Below, in pieces: positions 1-11,691 of a DNA stretch of 64,000 nt (positions are counted from its first letter, which is position 1; each line of letters opens with the position of its first letter). A program made the position numbers and the translations under genes. The notes below the pieces were generated by a model, which saw nothing but the letters and a program-made list of their open reading frames with translations, was not told the origin of the DNA and made no database searches. Where the stretch lies: assembly GCA_907165065.1 (NCBI GenBank), contig OU015532.1, positions 43,006,839-43,070,838 of the forward strand, read 5' to 3'. The DNA is from Caprimulgus europaeus. Lineage: Eukaryota; Chordata; Aves; Caprimulgiformes; Caprimulgidae.

Positions 1-136
1 GCAGAGTCCCACATAGAGCCCCACTCCACCTACACTGATGCAGGAGGGAAGGGAAAAAAAAATAAAAATAAAGAAGTGGCCGTCCCCATGGCCAGAGCAG
101 GAGGGGGACAGCCCGGCGGTGCCCCGGCCCCCAGCT

Positions 137-147
137 CCGTACCTGTG
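137..147 (-). other. Minus-strand splice donor at the edge of the left CpG island
   Basis: Read on the minus strand, the sequence is CACAG|GTACGG, a good U2 donor. The last exon base is 143 and the intron starts at 142. It would close a GC-rich 5'-UTR exon coming from the island to its right. If the PHF21A inference is right, this is the end of a non-coding first exon, with its intron running off the left edge of the window. This is a motif call only. Confidence 0.35.
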
Positions 148-1940
148 CGGGAAGGGCAGCCCCAGGGCGAGGGGGGCAGGCCCGGCTCCGGAATAACAAG
201 TTGCAGAAGAAACGGAATTTTCCCGGCGCTGCTCGGGCCACAAAGACGAATGAAAGGAAGGAGGGGAAAAAAAGAGAGAGAAAAAAAAAAAAAAAAGAAA
301 ACCGCAGCAGCGGCTTTACTACGAATTATCCATCACCGAAAGCGGCATCATTTCCCAGATAATAATAAAACTTCCCCGACAGCATCGCGGCGAAGGACCC
401 GACCGAGAGAAAAGGGCCTGGAAATAATCATCCTGAAGGAAACCGGAGGGGAGGGGATAAGCCTCCCTCCCCCACCCCATCCCCAGTGCAATGTGTCATC
501 TCCTTCCCCTGCTCCTCCCCCCAACCCCAATGTGTCACCTCCTCCTTTTACCCCAAGTGTCACCCTCCTCCACCTCTCCCGCTCCCGCTCGCAAACTTCT
601 GCCGGCGCCCGCCGGGGAGACGGGGAGGGGGAACGGGATGGGGACGGGACCGCGGCGGCGCCCCGGGACGCTCCGCTCTTCTTCCCCCCCCGCTCCCAAC
701 ATCTCCCTCCCCCCCCCGAGGGAGGGGCCGGGGGCCGCGGCGAAGTTGCTGCTTCTCATCGCCAAGTTGGCCGGAGAGTGCGGGGCGAGCCGCCGCCATC
801 CTCGGCACCCCCAGCCCCGGGGCGGCGGGGGGCAGCGGAGAGGGGAAGGGGGGGTGGGGGGGGCAGGGAGGAGGAGGAGGAGGCGAATCCGAAAGGTGGG
901 ATACTACACCCTGCTGGCGGCGGCGGTGCTGGTGCGGGCCGGCCGGGGTCCCCCTGGCAGGACCTCTCTGTGAGGGGGAGGACTCTTCTTCATAGGGGGA
1001 GGGTGCCGGCGCCGCCGCTCCTCCGGGCCTCCCTGTCCCCCTCTTCTGGGCGCCTCTCTCTCTCTCTCCTCCTCTCACTTTCTTTAAGCTAAGCGGGGAG
1101 TGGAAGATGGTAGCTTGCTCCCTTCTCCTCCTCCTCTTCGCTTCGCTCTCGCCTCTGTGGGGTCCTTTTCCTTCCCCCTCTCGGCGGGGGGCTCCTCCTG
1201 CGGCGGGGAGGAGGGGGCGGGCGGGGAGGGAGGCACGAAGCCGGAGAGGCGCAGGAGGAGAGAAACTGTGACACAAAAACAAGCCGAGAAGCTGAACTCT
1301 TCTTCAATCCCATTCACCCGGCCCGGCCGCAGCACCGCTCGCCGGGATCCCTCCGCCGCCGGCCTCCCTTGCCTGCCTGCGGCGCGCTCCCGACACGCCG
1401 CCGCGCGCGCCCCCGCCCGCCCCGGCCCGGCCCGGCCCGCCGCCGGAGACCCGCGGGGGAAGGGCGGGAAGGAGGTGGGGGGGGAACCCGGACCGATGGA
1501 CCCACTCCCTTCCATCCCCCTTCCATCCCCCCCCAGCCAACCCCGCGGCGGCGGCTGGGCACCGGCGGCCGGACCCGGGCCGGGAGGGTGAAGGCGGCGG
1601 GTTGGAGCGGGGGGAGGCGGGGGGAAGCCGAGAGGGCGGGAGGGCGGGCTCGACGGCTCCTCCTGAGGGGGGACTACTTGACGTGTCGGTGCGGCGAATT
1701 TATTTCCCTTTGCCTAAGGAACGGGCTGTGCTGCGGCCCCCATTGCCTAGGGAAAAAGCCCGGATGTAAAGTGAGTGAAACTAAAGTAGAGTGAAGTAGG
1801 GCACCAAACTCTGCCGGAGCGGCGCCGCCGGCCGCGGCAACGGGGGGCACCGGCCGCCCGCCCCGCCCCGCCACCGCCGACACCGGGCGGGCGGGTGGGT
1901 GAGGGTGGGGAGGGGGGGGGCTCGGCGGGCGCGCGCCCCC

Positions 1941-1996
1941 ACCTCCCCCCCCCCCCCACACACATTCCCCCCCCACACACACACATTCCCCCCCCC
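1941..1996. repeat. Poly-C / CA simple repeat inside the CpG island
   Basis: Runs of 8-13 C alternate with short (CA)n blocks, followed by CCG-rich DNA. It is low complexity and is likely to vary in length and assembly quality. It produces the Pro/Thr/His-rich open frames on the plus strand here, which should not be taken as genes. Confidence 0.85.
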
Positions 1997-2421
1997 GCCG
2001 CCTCTCCTCCCCTCCCCCCGCCCGGCCGGCCGGCGCGCGGGGCTCGGCGGGGGCGGGCGCGCGCACGGGAGCGGGGCCGCGCGCAGGCCGCTTGAAGCGG
2101 GCGGGAGGAGCCGCGCGGGGCCCCGCCGCGAGGGGCTCCGCACAGGAAGTTGATGCAACAGGGCCGCGGCGGCGGCGCGGGGTGGGGAGGGGAGAGGAGG
2201 GCGCGCGCAGGAAACGGCGGCGGCAGCGGCATCCTCGTCCCCAGGCGAGGGGGCTGTGCTGGAGCGCGCGGCCGGGCTCGCGCACGCGGCAGAGCGCGGG
2301 CGCCCATGAAGAGCCGCCCGCCCTCACCGCCCCTCACGTCCCCTCCCCTCCCCGCTGCACCGCCGGCACTGCCATGTTATTCGCAGAAATAGCGCAGCCG
2401 CTCGCCGTGCGGCCGGGCAGG

Positions 2422-2468
2422 CTTCCCCTCCCTCCCTCCTTCCCTCCCTCCTTCCTTCCCTCCCTCTC
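2422..2468. repeat. (CCCT/CCTT)n pyrimidine microsatellite
   Basis: Imperfect tetramer array of CCCT and CCTT units at the right shoulder of the left CpG island. It is followed at 2606-2675 by a second long pyrimidine tract (mostly T with C). Together they give a strongly strand-asymmetric region just upstream of the inferred promoter. Confidence 0.85.
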
Positions 2469-4022
2469 CGCCGCCGCTTTCCGCCTCGCCGTTCATCCAA
2501 CGGGCTTTGCTTATTTATTTATTAACTTACTACTCCAGTGCCGGCTGACGCTGCCATTTGCTTTCGTGCGAGCAGCGGGGAAAGGCACCGCATCAGCTTT
2601 CCCTGCCTTCCTTCTTTTTTTTCTTTTTTTTTCTTCTTTTTTTTTCCCCTCCCTTCCCCTTTTACTTCCCCTCCCAAAAAGAAAGAAATCGTGACGAGTC
2701 AGAAAGTTTTAGGCGCAGGTTCGAAGCTGTGAAGTTGTTACATATCACGAATTTTAATGTTTCCGTTGATGCGAAAGGCAAATAAATGTGAATTTTATTT
2801 GGTGGGGAAGGGGCTGTTTGGATCAAAATACTCGAGAAGGGCAGGCTGCCCACGCACTCCGACCCACGGGGGTTCCTGGGGCCGGGTGACAGGGCAGCTC
2901 GGGGACCATCATCCCCCTGAGCTTCCATCCCCACCACCGTGGGCTGCCCACGCAGCCGGCCCCCCACGCACCATCAGCCCTTAGCTGGGATCAGCTCCCT
3001 GAAGTTACCAGCGTGACACGCACCCGCTGCGCGTCTGCGGCTTCGGAAAGTCTCCCGAGTCTCAGAAATACTTCAAACCTCGCCTTTTTATCCGAGCCAC
3101 CATTGCGAAGGCAGTGGGACATGTCCTGGGCGCTGTGGGATTTGCGTGAGCTCTCGCAGAAAGCCAGGGTTTGATGCAATGTAAAACCAATTTATTTTCT
3201 CTCTCTCTCTCTTTTTTTTTTTTAATAGCCTCTCACATTGCTTTATTTCTTCAAAATGTTCACAAGTTGGGAAGAATAGTAAGTGTTTGCATTATCTCTG
3301 CAGATGCTTCAGGAAACCACGATGAACTCATTATTATATTGTGAAACTAAATCCATAAAGCAGTCACGATGAGTAACGCGGGGATGCGTCGTAATTGGGC
3401 AGTAATGCACGGTTTTATCTGGAGGATTCTGGTGTGCTCGACGTGAGCGAGGATTTACAGCAAGGTTCCCTCTCAACTGTCAAAAACTTGGGCTACCCAG
3501 CCACTGTCTTACTTAATTACTGTTAATTTTCCACTTCTTTTTCCATCAGTTGGATGCCAAGTTCTATGTGATTTAATTGTGAACTTTACGACATTTGGTG
3601 CCTTTCTTAAAGCTGCAGCTCCTGGACTCTTACAATTATACAAGAAACTCGGGTTTTGGTTTTGTTTTGTTTTGTTTTTTTTAATTAATTTCCAGCCTGT
3701 GGGTTTGTAGATAGGAGCTTGAAGACACAAACCTTAAAGGCACAAAAAGGAAAAGAGAGGAAGTAAAGAGAATCATCCAAAAATGCCTTTTTTATTTTAA
3801 TGTTACATTGTCTGGCTTTTTCTTTTTGAGGCAATTTCTCCTACCCACCGCTCCCTTTTTTTTTCTCCCTCTCTCCTTTTTTCTTTTTTTTTTTTTTTCC
3901 CTCCAAACCAGGTATGATTCTGAACAGCAGGGCTGATGGAGTACTAAAAAAATAAAACCACAGAAAATACCAGGGTGCTCATCAAAAAGTTACCGATAGG
4001 TGCACAGTTGATGGGTTATCAG

Positions 4023-4036
4023 GTAACGTCACGTGC
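4023..4036. promoter_or_regulatory. Composite CRE half-site / E-box (TAACGTCACGTG)
   Basis: The motif aACGTCACGTGc joins an ATF/CREB half-site (ACGTCA) to a perfect CACGTG E-box used by USF, MYC or TFE-type factors. It sits in AT-rich, CpG-poor DNA about 1.5 kb to the right of the left CpG island. Function is inferred from the motif only. Confidence 0.35.
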
Positions 4037-5408
4037 ATGGGACTACCAAAAAATCTCACAACCATCCCAGTAGGTTTTCTAACATGTCCCAACTGTGACA
4101 GGAAATGTTATGGTTAGTATAATAAAAATATTACACAATTTTAAATAAATGTATATTTGCTTTTTATACTTCTTTCTATTTTATTTCTACAGCTGCTCCA
4201 TAGATCAAGTAATACGGGGATCAAGTTGATTGCAGTCAGATCTGCACCTTAGTTTGCCGAGATCTTTCTTGGGGCTGGGGTCCGTCCAGCCGCCTCTCTC
4301 CTCTCACCCTTCCAGTCTTGAGTCCATAAACAATTTTTAAACCCCTCTGAAAATCCCAGCCCCAATTATCAGATTTTTTTTTTCCCCTTCATATAAAATT
4401 TTACTACCAGCAGTCTGAGTTGTGGAGTGTTACAACCCAGGCAACAGCCTGGATTTTAATTTTACCTTCAGTTAGGGTTTGAAGCAAGAAGAGGAATCAG
4501 CTTACTCTGAAAACAATCAGCCTGGAGTTGCTTTTGTCCTTCAGAGTTTTTGATAGAGTCACCAGAAAAATAAATACTGAGTAAAGCCTGTTTATTTCAC
4601 TGGTTTTTTTATCTTTTTGGTTAACAAGCAAGTTAAAAGAAGCTAGAAGGAGTGATGAAGCGTTATTAGAGATTCGGCGTGTTTATTCTGTTGAGGAGTC
4701 GATAGGCGCAGTTCGACTGAAGTTTGTTTTAGGGATGAACTTTGGACAAAGTTCAAAGAAAAAAAAATAATCATTAGCTGTTACCATAGATATGCAAAGA
4801 AATTTTACATGGCTTGTCTTACAACGCAGAGCACTGATGGGTATCTCACAATATATGGTTATATGTCTCGGTTCTATGCAGTGCACGCTCCCCACGGTGA
4901 TCTTTGGGTCACAGCCGGGTAGGGTGGCTCAGACCATTTTATACCCTGAACTCAGCAGTTTAATCCACAGATCCTGATTCTCACAGACACCCTGGAAGTT
5001 TTTCCTTTTAAAAACAGCACACAGTGCCCACTCCTTTGTTCAGACTTGTGATGATGAAGAGGAGTGATCCCAGCCTCTGTGCTACTGAGCTTCCCTTCCA
5101 TGTCAGCAAAAAGGGCATCCGTAGGTTTACATGAAGCATTCACCTTCTAGTAGCGTTAGAAGTGGTTTCATGAACGACACTGGGAGCAATGGTACCATCA
5201 GATGCACAGCTAAATGCTTGAATAAACTGGCTGGGGTTTTTTCTTGGCTTCACACAGAGATATCTCGCACGCTTTCCTTGCAGTGAAAGGACATCTCGCT
5301 AGGAGCGTAGGGAAAAAAATTCCCTCCTTTGTTTTTGAGTCTTTGTGCACAAAGTTGCCTTCAAATGTGGTGTTTGTGCTGCTCATCAAAAGTCATAGTT
5401 TGTTTTGT

Positions 5409-5478
5409 CCAGATGTTCCAGATGTTGGACTAGATGATCTTTCAAGGTCCCTTCCAACCCCTAGCCTTCTGTGATTCC
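5409..5478 (+). mobile_element. CR1 LINE, extreme 3' end fragment
   Basis: Carries the conserved CR1 3' terminus (ttggactagatgatctttc, then aggtcccttccaaccc) followed by a single ttctgtgattcc octamer tail. It is strongly 5'-truncated, only about 70 bp long, and non-coding. Confidence 0.85.
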
Positions 5479-8400
5479 ACTTTCTGCCTGACCACATCAC
5501 CGTGGCTGCTCACCCAGCTCCCTTTGCCGAGTTTGTTTCCTAAGAGCACTTAAAAGTGCAAGGCAAATCCAAAGCCTCTCAAAAGTTAGTTAGAAAACTC
5601 ATAAAAATAACAGGCTTTGGATGAGAATTTTGCAACCAGCTGCTCAAGGATGAGGTTTCTCATTGAGTGTTATTTCACCCGTTTGGGTGAATTTCAGAGA
5701 AAGAAGCATGGTGTTCATGCGAGGGCATCTCAAGAGTAATGGGTTGTCATTACTGATAATTATTGTCGTAAGTGTTCAAAATAAGAAGTTACATCATAAG
5801 GTGCTGGCTTTGTTATACCCAGCCTGTCTTACAGTGCTGTTTGCTGAGAACTCTTAGAGCAAAATCCGAGAAGATGCTGGTTAACGTGCAGAAATGGTCT
5901 TGTAGCAACTCACGTTCAAAGGAATTAGCAGCAAGTGCAAAGGCTCCTCAACTACCGCTCTCAGATGAGGTTGACTGCAGAGTAGCCACGTAGCGCTTTC
6001 TCTTCTCCTGCTTTTCAGCAACACAAAAAAAACTTAAAAAATGAACCATGAGTTAATTACTTGCCTGTTGCTGTTTTTCACAAGCAGGGATGCTTATTAG
6101 AAATAAGAGGGGAGATAGCCTGTGCAGCCGTGCTTAAAAGAGAAAGCCACAAGACCATTTCAGGCAAGACATAGCGCAGCCTAAGAAAGCAGTTGGGAAC
6201 CTGCCTGTTTTTCTCATTGGTGTTTGAACACGGGGTTATCTCTCCAGCAGGATCCAGGCAAAGAGCTCCTTCTACAAGCAAATACTTTCCTCTTTCCCAG
6301 GGTCAGGGAAGGGTAGGGCATCGCTCACTTCCAGAAATAAGGAAAGTTAAGCAGACGGTTTACACCACCGGTTGGGGCCGGAGTCTGAAAAGCCGACGCA
6401 CACGAGACACTCACCATTCAGGACATCAGCCTAAGTGTGAGCTGCCTTGCTTAACATGACAACCTCCAACTTCAGCCACGTATTAGTGCCTCAGGTCAGA
6501 GCTATTGCTTCCAGCAGCCGAGGGAGCAGGCTCCTGCTTACCCTGGCCCATCCGAAAGGACTTACTGACTCGGCAGCTGTCAGTCGGTCCAGCTGGGAGC
6601 GGTGCAGCCGCAAATCTCCCTCTTCTGATGCTCTGCCTGGGAGGCAGCGGTTGACTGGGTCAGCTAAAAATCGTCGTAGGAGGGCTCTGCCTAGGATCTA
6701 TTCCAGGAAAGGTAATTCAGCCTTCGGGCTGCCCTGTTCCTTTTGCAAAATTCATGTACTCCAGGCTGACCCAGCCGCAGAGCCAGGGAAAGCCTGTCAG
6801 CACAGCACAGCACCGTGTCTGTACTGGGATCACACCGGGGATGCGAGCTCTTCCAAGGTTAGCCTTGAAAGGACGGCTCCGTCTCGCTTTCTCTTCCCCT
6901 GATCACGTAACTCTTTTGCTTACCAGAGAGATCAGTTATTTCATACAGAAAGTAGGGGACTGTAGCTCAGAGGAGATAGCCTGGCCTGGTGCACCAGTGA
7001 GCCCATGAGGACCCATCATCATCTCATACCTGCCAGCAGCTCCCAGAGCTCTTCTTCCTCAGCTCCTCTCTTAGCATGTCACTCATGTTAAGGTTTCGGC
7101 ATGTAAAGAAGTCAGGAAGGTTGGCGGCTCTTTATCTAATCTGACCTCCAGCAAAATGCTGGCTATTTCAACCAGTAATTCTGTATCAGAGTTGCGATTT
7201 GGGGAGGCCAGAGTGTATCTTACCCGTCACAAGCCATTGCTCTCTGCTTCTGGAGGTGCATCTGCTTTCAGAGAGTCTGGTGGTCTGGCCGCTTCCAGAT
7301 TGAAGGAAGATCTGAGCAGCGATACTGTCTCTGGAAATCAAGAGGAATGGGTTTCCTTGTCCTTTTTTTTATCTTTTCTCTTTAAGTAGATGTGAGCAGT
7401 CATAAAGGGGACATTGCTCATGGCTCTCAGGTGGCTGGCCAGGCTGACTAAGCACGCTTACGGATCCCGTACACTGTTTAGAATCACAATGAGCAAGAAA
7501 TTGTGTGCCAAGATGCAAACGATCCAGGGAACAGTTTCTCATTTTTAAGCCAGCAGCATGAAGTATCCTAGGAGCAATAGCAGCTCCATTATCAGGTAAA
7601 AGAAGCTCTGTTTTGGTTTATCACCCTTTTGTCAAACAACGTAATGCCCCCTGATTTTGGCTGATTTGTTGTAACGTTAGTCACCCCACTAAATTTTTTA
7701 GCTGGAGATTGGTGGACCACTAGTGATTAGGGATATCTTGTCTCCATCAAAATACCCTTTTCCAGATGCCTTCAGCAGGATTATCTCACTTTTATTTTTG
7801 AGGAGCTTGGAGGGGAGAGAGTTTAGTAGAATTGGAACGCTGTGGATGGAAATGAAACCCCTCAATTTTCAAGGAAAGGACCCACTGAAAGGAAATGACA
7901 ACTTCTGTAACAGAGCATTTCAGTATGTCACTAACCTGATAAGCAAGTAGAAGCACAGAGGAGTAAACCAAAGGCCCAAGCCTTAGACCATCACAGCAAC
8001 TACAGGTTGTAACACCGGCATATAGACATCTCAACAGGTAGACCTCCCACATGCATGGAAATCAACCATTGCAGCAAACAGCAACCACAAAAAAAGTCCA
8101 TTCCTATAAACAGTACAACACCAGTAGGCAGGACATCGTGTCTTTTTAGTTCTTTTAGGTGTTAATGGTCATTCTGGCACCTCAGGAGGGATGTGGTAAA
8201 GCAGAGCCTGCCCCGAGGACCATACAATTTAAAAGGTCGCTACAGGGGAGAGGCGGGGAAACAAGGTGCCTTAGGAAAACGAGGTGATGATGATAATTTC
8301 AGGATGTCAAATATAAACACTGCTGGTGGTTTTCAAAAATATTTGCATAATTTTGTCCCCTAAATCCTTCCGTATCACTAGGTACAAAAAGAGCCTGGGG

Positions 8401-8995
8401 TTTGAGTGGATGGAGCACCTAAAAAGCAATTCAGTTCTCTCTAAGTATTTAACTAGGCATATATCTGAGCTGCTAGCTCCGGACTACCAGCTGAGCACCA
8501 TCTTCTCCTATAGAAGGACGTGGCAAGAAGAATATCAGTGTTTGAGAGCGCAGTGCAGAAGTAGTGAGCTTTGGGAAGTATCAAACTACTGAAATCCCGT
8601 GTATTTATTGTGTGCTGTCCTGACTTCACTGTGCTGAATGGGCACAGGGACAGGGGAGGGAAGAGGAGCTGGGAAACAATTGTTATTAAGGAGAGATGGG
8701 GAATCCAGGAGCAGAGCAGTGCCTGGCTTTGCATGTGAAAGTAAGAGAGTTAACAATGACTCAGTGGGCAGAGAGGTCAGTGTCAGTGCAGGGATTCAGA
8801 GTGGGTTTTCATGGCCTGACAACAAATAGCGATGGGCAACTCTAGATTGTCTGGGATTAAGTGTATTGTGGGGGCAGATCCCCCCAAGGTGACCGGTGCT
8901 GAACTAGCGTGTGCGCATAGGAGTGCTGCTGTACTCACGCGGCACCGTGCCACATGGCATTGCATCTTCGGAGGAGCTGTAGTCCCCTGCCCTTC

Positions 8996-10241
8996 TGTAT
9001 TGGGTTTGCGTGGCAAGGGTTTGGTAGCAGTGGGGAGGGGACATGGGGTGGCTTCTGTGAGAGAAGCTGCCAGAAGCTTCCCCCATGTCCGACCCGACAC
9101 AGCCAATGCCAGTGGCTACCAGAACGGACCCGCCGCTGGCCAAGGCCGAGCCCATCAGTAACGCCTCTGTGAGAACATAATTAAGAAAAAAAAGGGAAGA
9201 GAGGGAAGAAAAAAGCTGCACACTTTCACAGAATATTATTAGGGATTGGAAGGGACCTCAAAAGATCATCTAGTCCAATCCCCACTTTGCAGCTGGAGAG
9301 AGGAGTGAGAAGATGTAAGAGAAACAACTCTGCAGACACCAAGGTCACTGAAGAAGGAGGGGGAGGATGGGCTCCAGGCGCCAGAGCAGAGATTCCCCTG
9401 CAGCCTGTGGTGCAGACCATGGTGAGGCAGGCTGTCCCCCTGCAGCCCATGGAGATCCATGGTGGAGCAGATGTCCCCCTACAGTCCCTGGAGGTCCATG
9501 GTGGAGCAGTGACCACCTGTAGCCTGTGGAGGACCCCACGCCGGAGCAGGTGGATGCCCGAAGGAGGCTGTGACCCCGCAGGAAGCCCACGCTGGAGCAG
9601 GTTCCTGTCAGGACCTGTGGCCTGTGGAGAGAGGAGCCCACATCGGAGCAGGTTTGCTGGCAGGACTTGTGACCCCGTGGGGGACCCACGCTGGAGCAGT
9701 CCCTTCCTGAAGGACTGCACCCCATGGAATGGACCCATGCCAAAGCAGTTTGTGAAGAGCTGTCAGTCATGGGAAGGACTCACGCTGGAGAAGGTCGTGG
9801 AGGACTGTCTCCCGTGAGAGGGACCCCACACTGGTGTGGGGGAAGGAGTCCTCCCCCTGAGGAGGAAGCAGTGGCAGAAACACCGTGTGATGAACTGACC
9901 CCAACCCCATTCCCGGTCCCCCTGTGCCGCTGGGGGGAGGAGGTGGAAATCGGGAGAGAAGTTAAGCCCAGGAAGAAGGGAGGGATGGGGGAGGTGTTTT
10001 AAGATTTGGTTTTACTTCTCACTATCCTCTAATTTTGATTGGTAATAAAGTAAATTTGTTTTTTTCCCCCAAGTCGAGTCTGTTTTGCCCGTGCCAGTAA
10101 TTGGTGAGTGATCTCTCTCTGTTCTTATCTCAACCCACGAGCTTTTCATTATATTTTTCTCCCCCTGCCCATTTGAGGAGGGGGAGTGATAGAGTGGGCT
10201 TTGGTGGGCATCCGGCCTCCAGCCAGGGTCAACCCACCACA
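8996..10241 (+). mobile_element. Solo LTR of an avian endogenous retrovirus
   Basis: The element begins TGTATTGGG and ends CCACA, with TG...CA termini. It is flanked by a perfect 5-bp direct repeat CCTTC at 8991-8995 and 10242-10246. A polyadenylation signal AATAAA lies at 10044-10049 and a T/A-rich TATA-like block at about 9175-9186. The 9400-9830 segment is built of degenerate tandem units around 'ccacgctggagcag' and 'tgaccccgtggg'. No gag, pol or env sequence is present, so this is a solo LTR left after LTR-LTR recombination. I recognise the sequence type from avian genomes but do not assign a family name. The 5-bp duplication fits ERVL- or class I-like elements better than 6-bp ERVK. Its open frames are LTR shadows, not genes. 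Confidence 0.9.
9227..9282 (-). mobile_element. Tiny CR1 fragment nested in the solo LTR
   Basis: This 56-bp block reads, on the minus strand, as a CR1 3' end (ggactagatgatcttt, then gaggtcccttccaatccc and a tattctgtg tail). It is bounded by a perfect 6-bp direct repeat CACTTT at 9221-9226 and 9283-9288. Removing the block and one repeat restores a continuous LTR, so the CR1 inserted after the LTR. Confidence 0.8.
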
Positions 10242-10246
10242 CCTTC

Positions 10247-11691
10247 ACAGCTCCCAGAGTCCCCAATCCTTCCCCACGGCGTGACACCCTCTTCTCCGAG
10301 CTCCCTTCGCACGTCTGGCTGTCTCTGGGTTTTTGCTTTGGCTGCGTTATCTCATCTTGCCGCTTCCTCGGATAATCCGGAGTTGAATGCGGCTGCATTT
10401 TGAACAGAGTGGGAAGGGGAAAAGTAAAGATCAAAAAAGAGTCAATAAACCTGATGGACATGGGAGGCATCTGCACAGCAAGACGATGCCCTTTTTACTT
10501 AGTCATGTCTTACAATCCAGCTACCGCATCATAAATTCAGAGACGTGTATTTAGAGAGAGGTCTACTCAGATATTTTATTTATAATTGATTTTAATATCT
10601 TCCACTCAAGTCTTCTGTTGTTTGAGTGATAGGCAAGTTGCAAAATATATCACTCAAGAGTTAGGGAATTCAGCAATTAAGCCTGTTTCTGCATTCTTTG
10701 TGTTCAAAATTGATTAATAACAGTAAGATACACCAACATTATGCTTTTCAGCCAAAAGACAGTTAGATAATGTCAATATATTCACAAATCTCATTGGCAT
10801 CGCTTCCCTATATGAACAGTACACGTAAGCATAAACATATTTTTCTCTCACTAGGAGGGACAGAATGAAAAGGCTGTTTCTTTCAAAACTCTATTAGGCA
10901 ATCAAGTGGAAACATGACATAATTTGATTAGTTTCTCTCACAGTGGACATGGAAATACCGTAGTGAATTTGAATACTCTGATAGTTTGAAAAGGTTGCAA
11001 AGTTCCTGTTCAGCTTGGTCTCACTGGTAGTGTCACTGGGGCTCCTGAAAGCATCGATTCGCTGCTCACCATCAGCCACGTGGTTAAACAAGGAGCTGGA
11101 ACTTATCTGATGTCTATAAAATTCAATGGAAACGGGTATTTTGCCTATTTACGAAGCCACTGAGTGCCCACTCCCTCAGAGCAAGCTGCAGGATGTTGTT
11201 TCAAAAAAGAGACACTTTTTTGTGTCTCTCAGAATTAGAAAGGCAACAGAAGGGACAGGGAGTAACTTTCACCTTGAGAAAAAAAAAAAAGGTGGGGACT
11301 AGGACTTTTCAGCTGAAAGAAGAGAAAACTGAGAGGGAATGTAAGAGACTTGCTAGGTGGAGAAAGAGAATAGGGAGCGGTTGTTCAGTTCCTCCAGAGG
11401 CAAGAGTGAGTGGCACTGAGTGAAACGATTGGACAATGTTTAAAACAAACAAAAAGCGATACATTTTCACTCAATGCATAATTACATTTGGAACTCATTG
11501 CTGCAAGAGCATGGAGCCCAAAAGTATAAATGTGTTCAGAAAGGCATGAAACAAATCTACTGAAAGATCCTACATCTGACTCAGCCCTTTTACCACTGAT
11601 TGCCAGAGCATTCCAGGAGGAAGGTCCTTCTGGATGCTCCCCATTTCTTACAGTCCTCCCTAAGTACCCAAGCAGGGACATTATCAGAGAA
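10247..11691. other. Intergenic, AT-rich, no gene seen
   Basis: Very AT-rich at 10480-11000 with short frames only. An A-run lies at about 11280-11291. There is no transposon signature between the solo LTR and the next CR1, and no coding evidence. Confidence 0.55.

Larger units (their letters stand above)
450..2500 (-). promoter_or_regulatory. PHF21A: Large CpG-island promoter, inferred PHF21A 5' end
   Basis: About 2 kb of CpG-dense DNA with GC boxes, homopurine/homopyrimidine runs and a C/CA tract. No protein domain is recognisable in any frame, so the long open frames here are compositional. PHF21A (BHC80, a PHD-finger subunit of the LSD1-CoREST histone demethylase complex) is transcribed away from CREB3L1 in human, with its 5' end facing CREB3L1 and non-coding first exons. 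The island position, a minus-strand donor at 143/142 and the CREB3L1 exon to the right fit that arrangement. No PHF21A coding sequence is visible. The island may also be bidirectional, since a plus-strand AAA|GTGAGT donor lies at 1770/1771. Confidence 0.45.
2500..8990. other. Intergenic AT-rich stretch, no gene seen
   Basis: The base composition changes sharply from CpG island to AT-rich DNA. T-rich homopolymer tracts lie at 3192-3224, 3652-3680 and 3858-3902. The frames are short and unrelated to any protein I know. A composite CRE/E-box lies at 4023-4036 and a CR1 tail at 5409-5478. I see no exon with splice signals and coding bias, and no RNA gene. Confidence 0.6.

Noticed and set aside
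76-2694. Many long open frames on both strands at the left edge
   Set aside because: All are Pro/Arg/Gly/Ala-rich products of CpG-island composition and simple repeats, overlapping one another in several frames, with no known domain.
9287-10002. Open frames inside the solo LTR
   Set aside because: They read through the degenerate repeat block of the LTR on both strands. No retroviral gag, pol or env motif is present.
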